Notes: generated from the sequence alone by a model not told the origin. DNA of 8,475 nucleotides from Nitrososphaera sp. UBA210 (GCA_002494895.1 DADA01000022.1:1-8475); one strand, 5' to 3'; positions 1 to 6,721 are shown, numbered from the stretch's first letter. Numbers and translations are program-made.

Positions 1-275
1 ATCTGCTCTAGCACCAATAGGTCGTCGCGCTTTTCGCTTGCCAGGGCTCTAAGCGGGGTCAGGTAGGCAGCCTTGGCCCCTTTTTCCAGTGCCTTGACAA
101 TGGCCATCATTGCGATCAGGGTCTTGCCACTTGCAGTTGGAGTGGTAACGAGCATATTCCTGCCGTCAAGAAGCCCGCTAGAAAGAGCCATTTCTTGTGG
201 GGGATAAAGCGAGGAATAGCCCATGATCTCTAGGAGAGTTCTTACTGCACTATCAGTCACTGCTGTGGACTTCAT
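1..275 (-). CDS. Ski2-family (Hel308-like) DEAD/DEAH-box DNA helicase, N-terminal fragment
   Basis: This is an ATP-dependent superfamily 2 helicase. Hel308 relatives unwind lagging-strand-type forks and act at stalled replication forks. The 91 visible residues carry a Q-motif-like YPPQ (residues 24-27), Walker A TPTASGKT (45-52, Lys51) and motif Ia PLRALASEK (74-82), in the spacing expected for Hel308/Ski2 proteins. The DEAD/DEAH box, RecA2, winged-helix and ratchet domains lie beyond position 1, so Hel308 proper cannot be separated from another archaeal Ski2 helicase. The start chosen is ATG at 273-275. An in-frame GTG at 285-287 would add four residues, and a stop lies just upstream of it. 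The gene is downstream of mcm on the same strand after an 89-bp gap, so it may be co-transcribed or have its own promoter. Family assignment is firm; subfamily is an inference. Confidence 0.85.
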   Translation of the reverse strand, partial: MKSTAVTDSAVRTLLEIMGYSSLYPPQEMALSSGLLDGRNMLVTTPTASGKTLIAMMAIVKALEKGAKAAYLTPLRALASEKRDDLLVLEQ

Positions 276-306
276 GTCAGTGGGCACGGTAATTCCGAAT
301 CACCGT

Positions 307-330
307 GTTTTTAGAGTTGTGATTATCTTT
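307..330 (-). promoter_or_regulatory. Candidate TATA elements upstream of the Ski2-type helicase
   Basis: Read on the minus strand, the mcm-helicase gap contains two A/T-rich stretches resembling archaeal TATA boxes: AAAGATAATC (330-321) and CTCTAAAAAC (316-307). With the usual 25-27 base distance to the transcription start, they would place it near 300 or near 285, giving a leader of about 25 or 10 bases before the ATG at 275. Neither is a strong consensus match, and read-through from mcm is equally possible. Confidence 0.25.
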
Positions 331-364
331 GCGTGCCTGATCCGAACGATCATGAATAGGAAAA

Positions 365-3300
365 CTAGGCTTTTGCCCAAAATCCGGACTTTCTTTCGTA
401 AATCTGGCCTTCGCGTTTAGCCTTTTCAAAGTATTTTCTTGCGTCACCTTCATCAGTAAACTTGGCTGTCTTTACAAGTTCGTCTAACAACGCCTTTTCT
501 TCTACGTCGTTATTGTCGCTTCCAGAAAGCCCCTTGAACACATCCATGAATGTTTTTGACTTTGAAGTCTCGCTCTGAGGCTTGCCGTATAGCACTCCCA
601 CGTCCATCTTGCCGGTATTGACATCGACCCCTGCGGTTCTGAGCATCTGCTCAACCAGGTAAATAGCCCGGGTGGCATCGTCAGCTTCGACCTTGTCCTT
701 CAGGAGCAATCTGGCCCGCGCTGTGGCAAGCCTGACCAGCCCTTCCAGCTGCCTCGGGGTGACTGTTATCATGCCTTCCGATTCTACCTTCCTCATGTCC
801 ATGTAATAGTTGCGGATTAGGTCAACTGCTTCCTGCGTGAGCCTAGGTTCCAATTGCTTGGCGTAGGAGAGATACTTGCTATAGAGATCGATTTCTATGG
901 CTGGTTTGGCGGCATGTTCAGAGTCCTTGTGAATTTCTAGAATATGGCTTGCAATCAAGTTGTCTTTTTCTTTTTCAGGAAGATCCCTTACAATGAATAT
1001 CAGATCGAATCTTGTCAATAGGGGAACTGGAAGGTTAACATTTTCAGTGATGTTTTTGTACGGGTCATACTTGCCGTACATGGGGTTTGCGGCAGAGAGG
1101 ATAGAAGTTCTGGCGTTGAGTGTGGCCACAATACCTCCCTTTGCAACAGAACACGTCTGCTGCTCCATCACTTCGTGAAGGGCGGAGCGATCCTCCGGCT
1201 TTATCTTGTCAAACTCGTCGATGCAGTTGTGGATGTAGACTAGTGACGCTTCATAGTTATGATACTTGCCGACACTCAGATCATAAACGTATCCGTCATA
1301 GGGCTCTGTCTCTGTCTTGACGACTTTTTCCATCCCTCGAGAAATGGATTTCTTGTGCTGAAGTTCAAAGTCACCTTCCCGCTTTGCCTTTGCACTATGA
1401 GACCTTATCCCTTCAACGAAGCGACTTATGTCTTGGCCGGTAATCTGTACTATTGGAAAGCCCTTTCTCGTATGGTGGAGTCTAGCATAAACTCCCAGCC
1501 GTCGCAGCGCATATAATAGTAATCTTAACTCGTGCATAGAAGAAGACGGGTACATTCTTGCCGCTACGACTTTGCCACTCACATGGTTGAAATCACCGTC
1601 AGTATCGAATATGCCTGCAAAGAAGGCCCACAGGGGCTTGTCAGCAAGCTGAAGTGCATTATCAATGGAAGGATTACGCAAAATGAAGCGCGTTCGTTTG
1701 AGGAGACTCTTGTCTGTAGTATGAAGTTGGAACATGCGTGACACCAGAACATACTTGCCAAGCGTCCTGACGCGATCTCCCTTATCGTAAAGTGAAAACA
1801 CGTCAGGCATGGACTTTTGAATATTGTTTATTACGTCCGAATTCACTTTCGACTGGCTTATCGTTATGTAGTTTGTGGTGGTGAATCCGTCACCATAGAT
1901 GCATCCTATGACATAAGCTTCTTCTTCATCTATATTGAGCGTACATGCCGGTTTGAAAACGCGCACGGGCGCTTTCAAGAAGTCGCCAGGTCTGACATCT
2001 TTGGCTTTTGTCCACAGATTCTTGACAGCGGTAGTACGCCTCAAGAGATGTTCAGGCGTCACCCTCAGCGTCAGCCCTGAAGCGAACGTTAGCTTGATTA
2101 CGTCTCCTGTGAATCTTTTTCGCATTATCACAAATGCGTGACCATCAATGTCTGCCCTGATTTTGTTGTCATAAATCCCAACAGGAAGCAGCACCTTCTT
2201 TGCTTCCCTGCCTGCCTTCGTCAGGTAGACCTCTTCATTGTTGGATTCCCATAGCTTGCTGACGGGCATCAGTGCGTGACCTGTGTAGATTTCGGTGTCT
2301 TCAGTCATGCAAACGAGCCCTTGATCGCCCAAAACCACAGCGCCCGCCTCCAACATCATTATTCCGGACTTGTCCCGGATAACTGCCGCGGTAAGACCGG
2401 CGGCAGTTGAACCTCTTCCAGAAGTATAAAGCCCTCGTGGCGCGATTTTTGCGGCAAACTTGAGCATTTCTGACTTCGCAGTCCCGGGGTCTCCGACCAG
2501 GAGCACGTTGATGTCGCCCCTCCTAGTCGATCCGTCATCCAGCTTTTTCGTAACTGACCCTACTATCAGAAGAAGTATCGATTCCTTTATCTCCCAGTGT
2601 CCGTAAATGTGCGGCGCAAAGGAAGCGACCAGCTTTTGGTAGGCATCCGGCTTGCTGGAAATAGTCCGAATCTGTTTTTCGTCTTCTGCGCTTATCATTA
2701 TCCTCTCTGCAGATCTAGTATCCTTGTTTCCGGCTCTGCCGCCCAGGTATTCGATGTTGTTGCCTTCCATTCGGAGCCTGAACAGGCTAGTCTTTGCCTG
2801 CGGGGCAAGCTGCTCCTGCTCGATCCTGATGATGCCAGTAAGCATTATCCTGTCCCCTGGCCGACATTGGTCCACGAGATCGCCCATCACCGTTACTTCA
2901 ACGTAATGCGGCAGCTGTCCTGCCGGAAGATCTTCTGGCAACTCTTGAAGGCGCACCATCTGAAAATCTATAAAGATGCTGTGCTCCGGATCCATTTCGA
3001 ATTCCCTCTCACCGCATTTGGGGCATTTCTGGGGCTTGGCCAGCAGCAAGCCCTTAAGGCGAGCGTCGAAAAGCTCGCTGCAACTTGTGCAATGATAGGC
3101 GACTTTCTTTGCCAGTGGCTTTATTTCCGATGATCGCACGACCATGCCGGAAACGCCCACCAGCTTGTCTATGAGATCTGCATTTATTTCTCGAAGGCCC
3201 TTTTGAACCGTGTAATTGCCTACTCTTACTCGAACCTTTTCCCGGATTTCCTGCTCATAATCTGAGTGGATCTCCCGGAGCACGGAAAGCACAGCCTCGC

Positions 3301-3523
3301 CAAAAGCCTCGAGATATTCATCAGGCTTGTGGGTGATTTCCTTTGCCAAATCCGGGCTGTAGGAATCAAGGTCGATATAGTCGACCACAAGCGACACCGC
3401 GTTGGAGGCCATCATGTTGTTTATCCGTTCAAAGTACTTGTAATTTCCATCCCTGTCCTTGAACGCCTTCAGAAAACCCACGAGCTGATCTGCGAGCGCA
3501 GCGGCTGTCTGCTGCTCAGCCAA
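365..3523 (-). CDS. mcm: Replicative DNA helicase MCM, interrupted by an in-frame intein
   Basis: This is the hexameric 3'-5' helicase that unwinds DNA at archaeal replication forks, working with GINS. The ORF is 1052 codons. Removing the intein (residues 405-766) leaves 690 residues, normal for archaeal MCM. Visible parts are an N-terminal domain with a four-Cys zinc site (C145, C148, C167, C170), Walker A GDPGTAKS (344-351), Walker B CIDEFDK (767-773, directly after the intein), sensor 1 Asn813 in AANP, an arginine finger at Arg838 in LLTRFD, sensor 2 Arg924 in TPRQLEG, and a C-terminal winged-helix region (about 985-1052). The start is TTG (3521-3523), overlapping the GINS stop by 8 bases. 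A GGGAG stretch 12 bases upstream may serve as ribosome-binding site. Overlap with the GINS gene implies one operon and translational coupling. All ATPase residues are intact, but active MCM requires protein splicing. Confidence 0.97.
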   Translation of the reverse strand: MAEQQTAAALADQLVGFLKAFKDRDGNYKYFERINNMMASNAVSLVVDYIDLDSYSPDLAKEITHKPDEYLEAFGEAVLSVLREIHSDYEQEIREKVRVRVGNYTVQKGLREINADLIDKLVGVSGMVVRSSEIKPLAKKVAYHCTSCSELFDARLKGLLLAKPQKCPKCGEREFEMDPEHSIFIDFQMVRLQELPEDLPAGQLPHYVEVTVMGDLVDQCRPGDRIMLTGIIRIEQEQLAPQAKTSLFRLRMEGNNIEYLGGRAGNKDTRSAERIMISAEDEKQIRTISSKPDAYQKLVASFAPHIYGHWEIKESILLLIVGSVTKKLDDGSTRRGDINVLLVGDPGTAKSEMLKFAAKIAPRGLYTSGRGSTAAGLTAAVIRDKSGIMMLEAGAVVLGDQGLVCMTEDTEIYTGHALMPVSKLWESNNEEVYLTKAGREAKKVLLPVGIYDNKIRADIDGHAFVIMRKRFTGDVIKLTFASGLTLRVTPEHLLRRTTAVKNLWTKAKDVRPGDFLKAPVRVFKPACTLNIDEEEAYVIGCIYGDGFTTTNYITISQSKVNSDVINNIQKSMPDVFSLYDKGDRVRTLGKYVLVSRMFQLHTTDKSLLKRTRFILRNPSIDNALQLADKPLWAFFAGIFDTDGDFNHVSGKVVAARMYPSSSMHELRLLLYALRRLGVYARLHHTRKGFPIVQITGQDISRFVEGIRSHSAKAKREGDFELQHKKSISRGMEKVVKTETEPYDGYVYDLSVGKYHNYEASLVYIHNCIDEFDKIKPEDRSALHEVMEQQTCSVAKGGIVATLNARTSILSAANPMYGKYDPYKNITENVNLPVPLLTRFDLIFIVRDLPEKEKDNLIASHILEIHKDSEHAAKPAIEIDLYSKYLSYAKQLEPRLTQEAVDLIRNYYMDMRKVESEGMITVTPRQLEGLVRLATARARLLLKDKVEADDATRAIYLVEQMLRTAGVDVNTGKMDVGVLYGKPQSETSKSKTFMDVFKGLSGSDNNDVEEKALLDELVKTAKFTDEGDARKYFEKAKREGQIYERKSGFWAKA
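1226..2311 (-). mobile_element. MCM intein with LAGLIDADG homing endonuclease domain
   Basis: This 362-residue in-frame insertion (MCM residues 405-766) excises itself from the precursor protein. It begins with Cys405 (TGC at 2309-2311) in the block A sequence CMTEDTEIY. Block B has the expected TxxH as TPEH (489-492), block F is YVYDLSVGKYHNY with His755, and block G ends VYIHN (762-766), followed by Cys767 as the +1 nucleophile. This is a complete class 1 splicing set. Between the splicing blocks lies a two-motif LAGLIDADG endonuclease: VIGCIYGDG (Asp545) and AGIFDTDGDF (Asp642). Both catalytic acidic positions are retained, so homing may still be active. It sits between Val404 and the Cys of MCM Walker B, joining GLV to CIDEFDK after splicing. 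Three hand-counted 60-base lines inside (1681, 1741, 1861) are 42-47% GC. Three MCM lines (781, 2341, 3001) are 45-60%, a weak hint of foreign origin. Confidence 0.96.
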
Positions 3524-4055
3524 ACTTTTTCAGAACTCCCTTTCTGAACTTTAGCGAAGCGATGCTAATGAGCGAGTAGAGTTCCTTTTCCTCTGCAGAG
3601 AGCCTGGCTTCGAGTTCTGGCGAAAGCGGCGTCGCTGCTGCCAGTTTGACTATCTTTTCAAGCCTCGACGCGACGAATGTGTTGAGGGAAACAATCAGAT
3701 TCTCTCTTTCTCTTTCGCGCAGTCCCTCGAGGTAGTCATTAACCCTGACGTAAAAATCCAGATCTATCCCTGATAGATCATGCGGCCTGGCTATACGCTC
3801 CCTGTTCATCGCCCTTGAGACGTACCCCGCGATGTCGTTGTTCTGGATTTCGACAGCTCCCTGCTCTGAAAGGATCTTTGCGACCCAGCGCGGAAGCGAC
3901 GACATGTCGCCCTCCTTGGCGTCTATTGCGAGATTGCCTACAGTCATCTGGACATTTTTCTTGTATGACACCCTCACTTCCTCTGCCATGTAGCCCATCC
4001 GGTAGATGTTCTGCACAGATTCTATCCTGGGCTCTGCGCGGGGACCGTCAGCCAT
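3516..4055 (-). CDS. gins23: GINS complex subunit, Gins23 (Psf2/Psf3) type
   Basis: GINS links MCM to Cdc45/GAN and primase in the archaeal replisome. The 179-residue protein starts with a small beta-rich B-like domain (about 27-70) carrying LPRWVAKILSEQGAVEI (54-70), which resembles the 'LP-W-A--L---G-V' pattern of Psf2/Psf3 proteins. A helical A-like domain follows (about 98-179), with RLEKIVKLA (131-139) and LSAEEKELY (152-160). B-then-A order marks the Gins23 class; Gins51 has A then B. The overlap with mcm agrees, because in Sulfolobus gins23 and mcm are known to be neighbours and co-transcribed. Start is ATG at 4053-4055. Met20 (3998) and Met23 (3989) are alternatives, but the upstream TATA spacing favours 4055. 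Divergence in this family is high, so the family call is stronger than the subclass. Confidence 0.85.
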   Translation of the reverse strand: MADGPRAEPRIESVQNIYRMGYMAEEVRVSYKKNVQMTVGNLAIDAKEGDMSSLPRWVAKILSEQGAVEIQNNDIAGYVSRAMNRERIARPHDLSGIDLDFYVRVNDYLEGLRERERENLIVSLNTFVASRLEKIVKLAAATPLSPELEARLSAEEKELYSLISIASLKFRKGVLKKFG

Positions 4056-4084
4056 TTTGGGTAAACTGTAATGGGTCTCCTTCC

Positions 4085-4092
4085 GTTATATC
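4085..4092 (-). promoter_or_regulatory. TATA box for the gins23-mcm operon
   Basis: Minus-strand GATATAAC, within AAAGATATAACGG, is a plausible archaeal TATA box. A start of transcription about 26 bases downstream would fall near 4063, only some 8 bases before the ATG at 4055, so the mRNA would be leaderless or nearly so. A purine-rich GGAAGGAG (4084-4077) resembles a Shine-Dalgarno site. However, it lies 21 bases before the ATG and probably upstream of the transcription start, so it is unlikely to act as one. Confidence 0.45.
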
Positions 4093-4103
4093 TTTTGTCA
4101 GGG

Positions 4104-4137
4104 CAGCTTTTGTTAAGCTCCGAGCTAGCTACAGCTG
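4104..4137. repeat. AGCT-rich inverted repeat in the divergent promoter region
   Basis: Five AGCT tetranucleotides occur within 32 bases (4105, 4116, 4123, 4127 and 4133). They form a nested, nearly symmetric dyad: CAGCT (4104-4108) pairs with AGCTG (4133-4137), and AGCTC (4116-4120) pairs with GAGCT (4122-4126), with the axis near 4121. It lies upstream of both TATA candidates, between gins23-mcm and rfcS. The one-base central gap makes an RNA hairpin unlikely; a binding site for a symmetric regulator is one reading, and chance is another. Confidence 0.35.
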
Positions 4138-4174
4138 AAAACTGGCCGACCTCACAGAGGAAAGCTATTAATGC

Positions 4175-4182
4175 TTTAATAA
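4175..4182 (+). promoter_or_regulatory. TATA box for rfcS
   Basis: TTTAATAA, in the context GCTTTAATAACTCG, is a good archaeal TATA-like element. A start of transcription 25-27 bases downstream falls at about 4203-4207, immediately before the ATG at 4211. This predicts a leaderless or near-leaderless transcript. No Shine-Dalgarno sequence is visible before the ATG, which fits. A second A/T stretch (CTATTAATG, 4165-4173) just upstream could contribute. Confidence 0.5.
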
Positions 4183-4210
4183 CTCGCGCGAAAACCAAAG
4201 TCTCAAACCC

Positions 4211-5197
4211 ATGTCTGCGACCAAGAGAACCGATCTGGCCAACCTCATGTGGACCGAAAAATACAGGCCCAAAAAGCTGGGCGAAATAGTTGACCAGAAA
4301 GAGATCATAAAAGGTATCAGCAATCTGATCAAAACTCCAGACATTCCGCACATGCTCTTTGCTGGTCCAGCTGGCGTGGGCAAGACAACGGCCGCGCTTT
4401 GCATAGCGATGGAAATTCTTGGTGAAGAATGGAGAAAGAACACGCTAGAGCTAAACGCGTCGGACGATCGCGGTATCCGGATGGTCCGCGAACGCGTAAA
4501 GGAATTTGCCGCGTCGATAAAACTTGCGACAGACAAAGAGTTTGGCAAGCCAAAGATCATCATTCTCGACGAGGCTGACGAGATGACTTCAGAGGCGCAA
4601 ACTGCGCTGAGGCGCATAATCGAGGACAGTTCCAAGACAACTCGCTTTATCATCATATGCAATTATCTTTCCCAGATTATTGAGCCGATACAGAGCAGGT
4701 GCGTGGTTTTCCGCTTTACGAGGTTACCAAAGGAGGACATTGTTGGACACTTGAAAACGATCTGCGAAAAAGAAAAGATAAAGTATGATGAAAAGGCCGT
4801 TGCCCAGATCTACGAAGCAACAGGCGGCGACCTCCGCCATTCAATCAACATAATGCAGGCATCGTCGGGAATGGGATCCGTTACGTCAGCCAATGTGACT
4901 GCAGCAGTCGGACTCTCTGGCAGGTCAAAGGTGGGTGATGTCCTGAGGCTCGCGCTGTCAGGCAAGTTTAATGAAGCTCGCGCAAAATTGCTAGAACTGA
5001 CAATGGTTTACGGCATGTCGGAAACGGATTTTATGAGATATGCGAATCAAGAAGCGTACGATATGAAAATCGAAAAGCCGGAGGAATTCGCTTCTCTGAT
5101 GGCTGAATACGACTATAGGCTCGCTATCGGGGCCCATCCTGAAATTCAGCTTGCCGCATTACTCGCGCAACTTGGCAAGCTCGCTGCAAAGAAATAA
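4211..5197 (+). CDS. rfcS: Replication factor C small subunit (clamp loader ATPase)
   Basis: RfcS subunits, together with one RfcL, open the PCNA ring and load it on primed DNA, which supports processive replicative polymerases. The 328-residue length is normal for RfcS. Motifs run in order: the RFC-box MWTEKYRPK (13-21), Walker A GPAGVGKTT (52-60, Lys58), LNASDDRGI (81-89), Walker B IILDEAD (117-123), TALRR (131-135), sensor 1 Asn151, the SRC motif (162-164) with the trans-acting arginine finger Arg163, and sensor 2 GGDLRH (205-210, Arg209). The C-terminal collar region follows to residue 328. Start is ATG at 4211; Met13 is internal to a conserved motif region and less likely. The gene diverges from gins23-mcm and converges with gatB. 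No RfcL gene is in the window. Nothing unusual is seen in the active site. Confidence 0.97.
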   Translation: MSATKRTDLANLMWTEKYRPKKLGEIVDQKEIIKGISNLIKTPDIPHMLFAGPAGVGKTTAALCIAMEILGEEWRKNTLELNASDDRGIRMVRERVKEFAASIKLATDKEFGKPKIIILDEADEMTSEAQTALRRIIEDSSKTTRFIIICNYLSQIIEPIQSRCVVFRFTRLPKEDIVGHLKTICEKEKIKYDEKAVAQIYEATGGDLRHSINIMQASSGMGSVTSANVTAAVGLSGRSKVGDVLRLALSGKFNEARAKLLELTMVYGMSETDFMRYANQEAYDMKIEKPEEFASLMAEYDYRLAIGAHPEIQLAALLAQLGKLAAKK

Positions 5198-5215
5198 TGG
5201 CCCTACTTGGGCTGT
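5189..5215 (-). terminator. Possible terminator of the gatCAB operon
   Basis: On the minus strand, AGCCC-AAGTA-GGGCC (5213-5199) can form a short stem of four G-C pairs, with weaker flanking wobble and A-T pairs. It is followed by ATTATTTCTTT, which has eight T in eleven bases. Placed 67 bases past the gatB stop, it looks like a stem plus T-rich terminator. It overlaps the rfcS stop codon. In the rfcS direction the stem has no T-rich tail, so only the minus-strand reading is supported. Archaeal terminators often need only the T tract. Confidence 0.35.
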
Positions 5216-5281
5216 AGATGTCGATCGCAACAATGAGTCAGGGACAGCAATAGAAATCGAGACAGGAGTTACAAGCGACTT

Positions 5282-6721
5282 TCATGATTGTTCTGTCAAC
5301 TTTTTGTGGATGAGCTCAAGCGCGGCCTTTGGATCGGCCCTGCCCTTTGTCGCCGCCATTACCTTACCCAGTAAAAAGTTGGCTGCGTTTGCGTTACTCT
5401 TGGCGTCTTGCACCGCGTTCTGCTCAGCTTTGAATACTGAATCTACCACCTGCGCCAGTTCGTCAGAGTCGTCTATCCTTGACGTATGTGTTTTCTTGAC
5501 AACCTCAGATGGCATCTCTCCTGTTTTCACCGTTTGAGCCAGCACCTGCTGCGCGATTGACCTGTTGATAGTGCCTTCCTCAACCAGCCTTGCCAGCTCT
5601 GCGATATGCCCCGGAGTAACCTTGAGCCCTGTTAGAACGGATCTCTCCTCTTTCTGCCGCTCATCAACGAACCCCATCAGGTCGTTGACTATCCAGTTCG
5701 CTATCTCCCTTGGCAGGTTGTGGACGGAGAGAGCATCTTCAAAAAAGTCGGCGAGCTCTTTATTGTCGATAAGGACCTGCGCAACATGCGGAGAAAGGCC
5801 ATGCTTTGAGACAAATCGCTCTTTTCTACTGTCGGGGAGCTCTGGCATCGACCGGCTGACAAGAGAAGTGAATTCGCTGCCAAGCGCTATGGCCGGCACG
5901 TCGGGCTCCGGAAAGTATCGGTAATCCTGTTCCTCTTCCTTTGTCCTTGACTCTTTTGTTAGCTTTCTTGCATCATCCCAGTGACGGGTTTCCGACTTGA
6001 TCTCGATGTCCCTCGATGCCATTGAATTCTGGCGAGTTATTTCATATCGGAGCGCCTTTTCTACGTCGGCAAATGAACTGACATTCTTTATTTCGACCCT
6101 GTTGCCGCCGCCGATTGAAACGTTCGCGTCGCATCGCACTGACCCTTCGAGCCTGGTATCGCATATCCCAAGGTGCTCGATCAGCGACGTTATCTTGTCC
6201 AGAAATAGCCGCACGTCTTTTGGATCTGCAAAGTCAGGTTCAGTCACTATCTCCACAAGCGGGACGCCGGCTCTGTTGTAGTCTATAAGCGTGTAGGGGC
6301 TCGTCTCCATGCTTTCCCCTTCATAAACCAGCCTCCCGGGATCTTCCTCTAACTGTACTCGCCTTATTCTCGCGCTCTTGCCGTCACCGTATTGCATGAT
6401 TCCGTCAACTCCCATACTCGTTATGCCATAGGCATTGTACTGCGTCAGCTGAAAATTCTTTGGAAGATCTGGGTAAAAGTAATTCTTGCGATAGAAGGCG
6501 ATTTCTTCCGGGACGGTACATCCGAGGGCGGCAGAGATCATGCCGGCAAGTTCCAATGCCCTTTTGTTAAGCAGCGGGAGCGTCCCCGGCAACCCGGCGC
6601 AAGTGGGGCAGATGTTGGAATTTGCTGCCCTGCCCCGGTACTCGCAGCTGCATGAACAGAACAGCTTGCTCTTTGCGCCAGTGAGCTGGCAGTGGATTTC
6701 AAGGCCGATCATTGTTTCCAT
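5282..6721 (-). CDS. gatB: Asp-tRNA(Asn)/Glu-tRNA(Gln) amidotransferase subunit B
   Basis: GatB is the kinase and transamidase subunit of GatCAB. It phosphorylates the mischarged aminoacyl group on tRNA and amidates it with ammonia channelled from GatA. With the ATG at 6719-6721 it has 479 residues, normal for the family. Seen are IGLEIH (5-10), a Zn-binding set C22, C24, C38 and C41, followed by GLPGTLP (43-49), the signature YPDLPKNFQLTQY (83-95), LEEDPGRL, and NRAGVPLVEIVTEPD. A C-terminal helical and YqeY-like tRNA-binding tail ends the protein. The start is ambiguous: TTG (6722-6724) directly precedes the ATG. The ATG gives a TGATG overlap with the gatA stop. An AGGAG (6738-6734) lies 12 bases before the ATG and 9 before the TTG. 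It is the last gene of the aspS-gatCAB operon. Confidence 0.97.
   Translation of the reverse strand: METMIGLEIHCQLTGAKSKLFCSCSCEYRGRAANSNICPTCAGLPGTLPLLNKRALELAGMISAALGCTVPEEIAFYRKNYFYPDLPKNFQLTQYNAYGITSMGVDGIMQYGDGKSARIRRVQLEEDPGRLVYEGESMETSPYTLIDYNRAGVPLVEIVTEPDFADPKDVRLFLDKITSLIEHLGICDTRLEGSVRCDANVSIGGGNRVEIKNVSSFADVEKALRYEITRQNSMASRDIEIKSETRHWDDARKLTKESRTKEEEQDYRYFPEPDVPAIALGSEFTSLVSRSMPELPDSRKERFVSKHGLSPHVAQVLIDNKELADFFEDALSVHNLPREIANWIVNDLMGFVDERQKEERSVLTGLKVTPGHIAELARLVEEGTINRSIAQQVLAQTVKTGEMPSEVVKKTHTSRIDDSDELAQVVDSVFKAEQNAVQDAKSNANAANFLLGKVMAATKGRADPKAALELIHKKLTEQS

Noticed and set aside
338..352. Small inverted repeat TGATC-CGAAC-GATCA downstream of mcm
   Set aside because: Only a 5-bp stem with no T-rich stretch following on the mcm strand. 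Too weak to call a terminator; could be chance.
223..420. 65-codon plus-strand ORF covering the mcm-helicase gap
   Set aside because: Both ends lie antisense to real genes, it has no recognisable motif, and no convincing promoter on the plus strand was seen.
1226..2311. Free-standing LAGLIDADG endonuclease gene or group I intron in mcm
   Set aside because: The reading frame is open through both junctions and carries intein splicing blocks A, B, F and G, so it is a protein intein and not an intron or separate gene.
2597..3133. 178-codon plus-strand ORF opposite the MCM N-terminal domain
   Set aside because: It lies fully antisense to strongly supported MCM coding sequence, including the zinc site, and its translation shows no recognisable domain. 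It is a shadow of codon bias in mcm.
4056..4210. Replication origin or small RNA in the divergent region
   Set aside because: No cdc6/orc1 gene, no repeated origin-recognition boxes with G-rich strings, and no tRNA-like or other clear RNA fold were seen. Only promoter elements and the AGCT dyad are supported.
4168..4662. 164-codon minus-strand ORF opposite rfcS
   Set aside because: It overlaps the rfcS Walker A region and the divergent promoter. Its serine-rich, low-information translation is typical of an antisense shadow.
5151..5537. 128-codon plus-strand ORF spanning the end of rfcS and the end of gatB
   Set aside because: It starts inside rfcS in another frame and runs antisense to the conserved gatB tail. 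No family features are visible.
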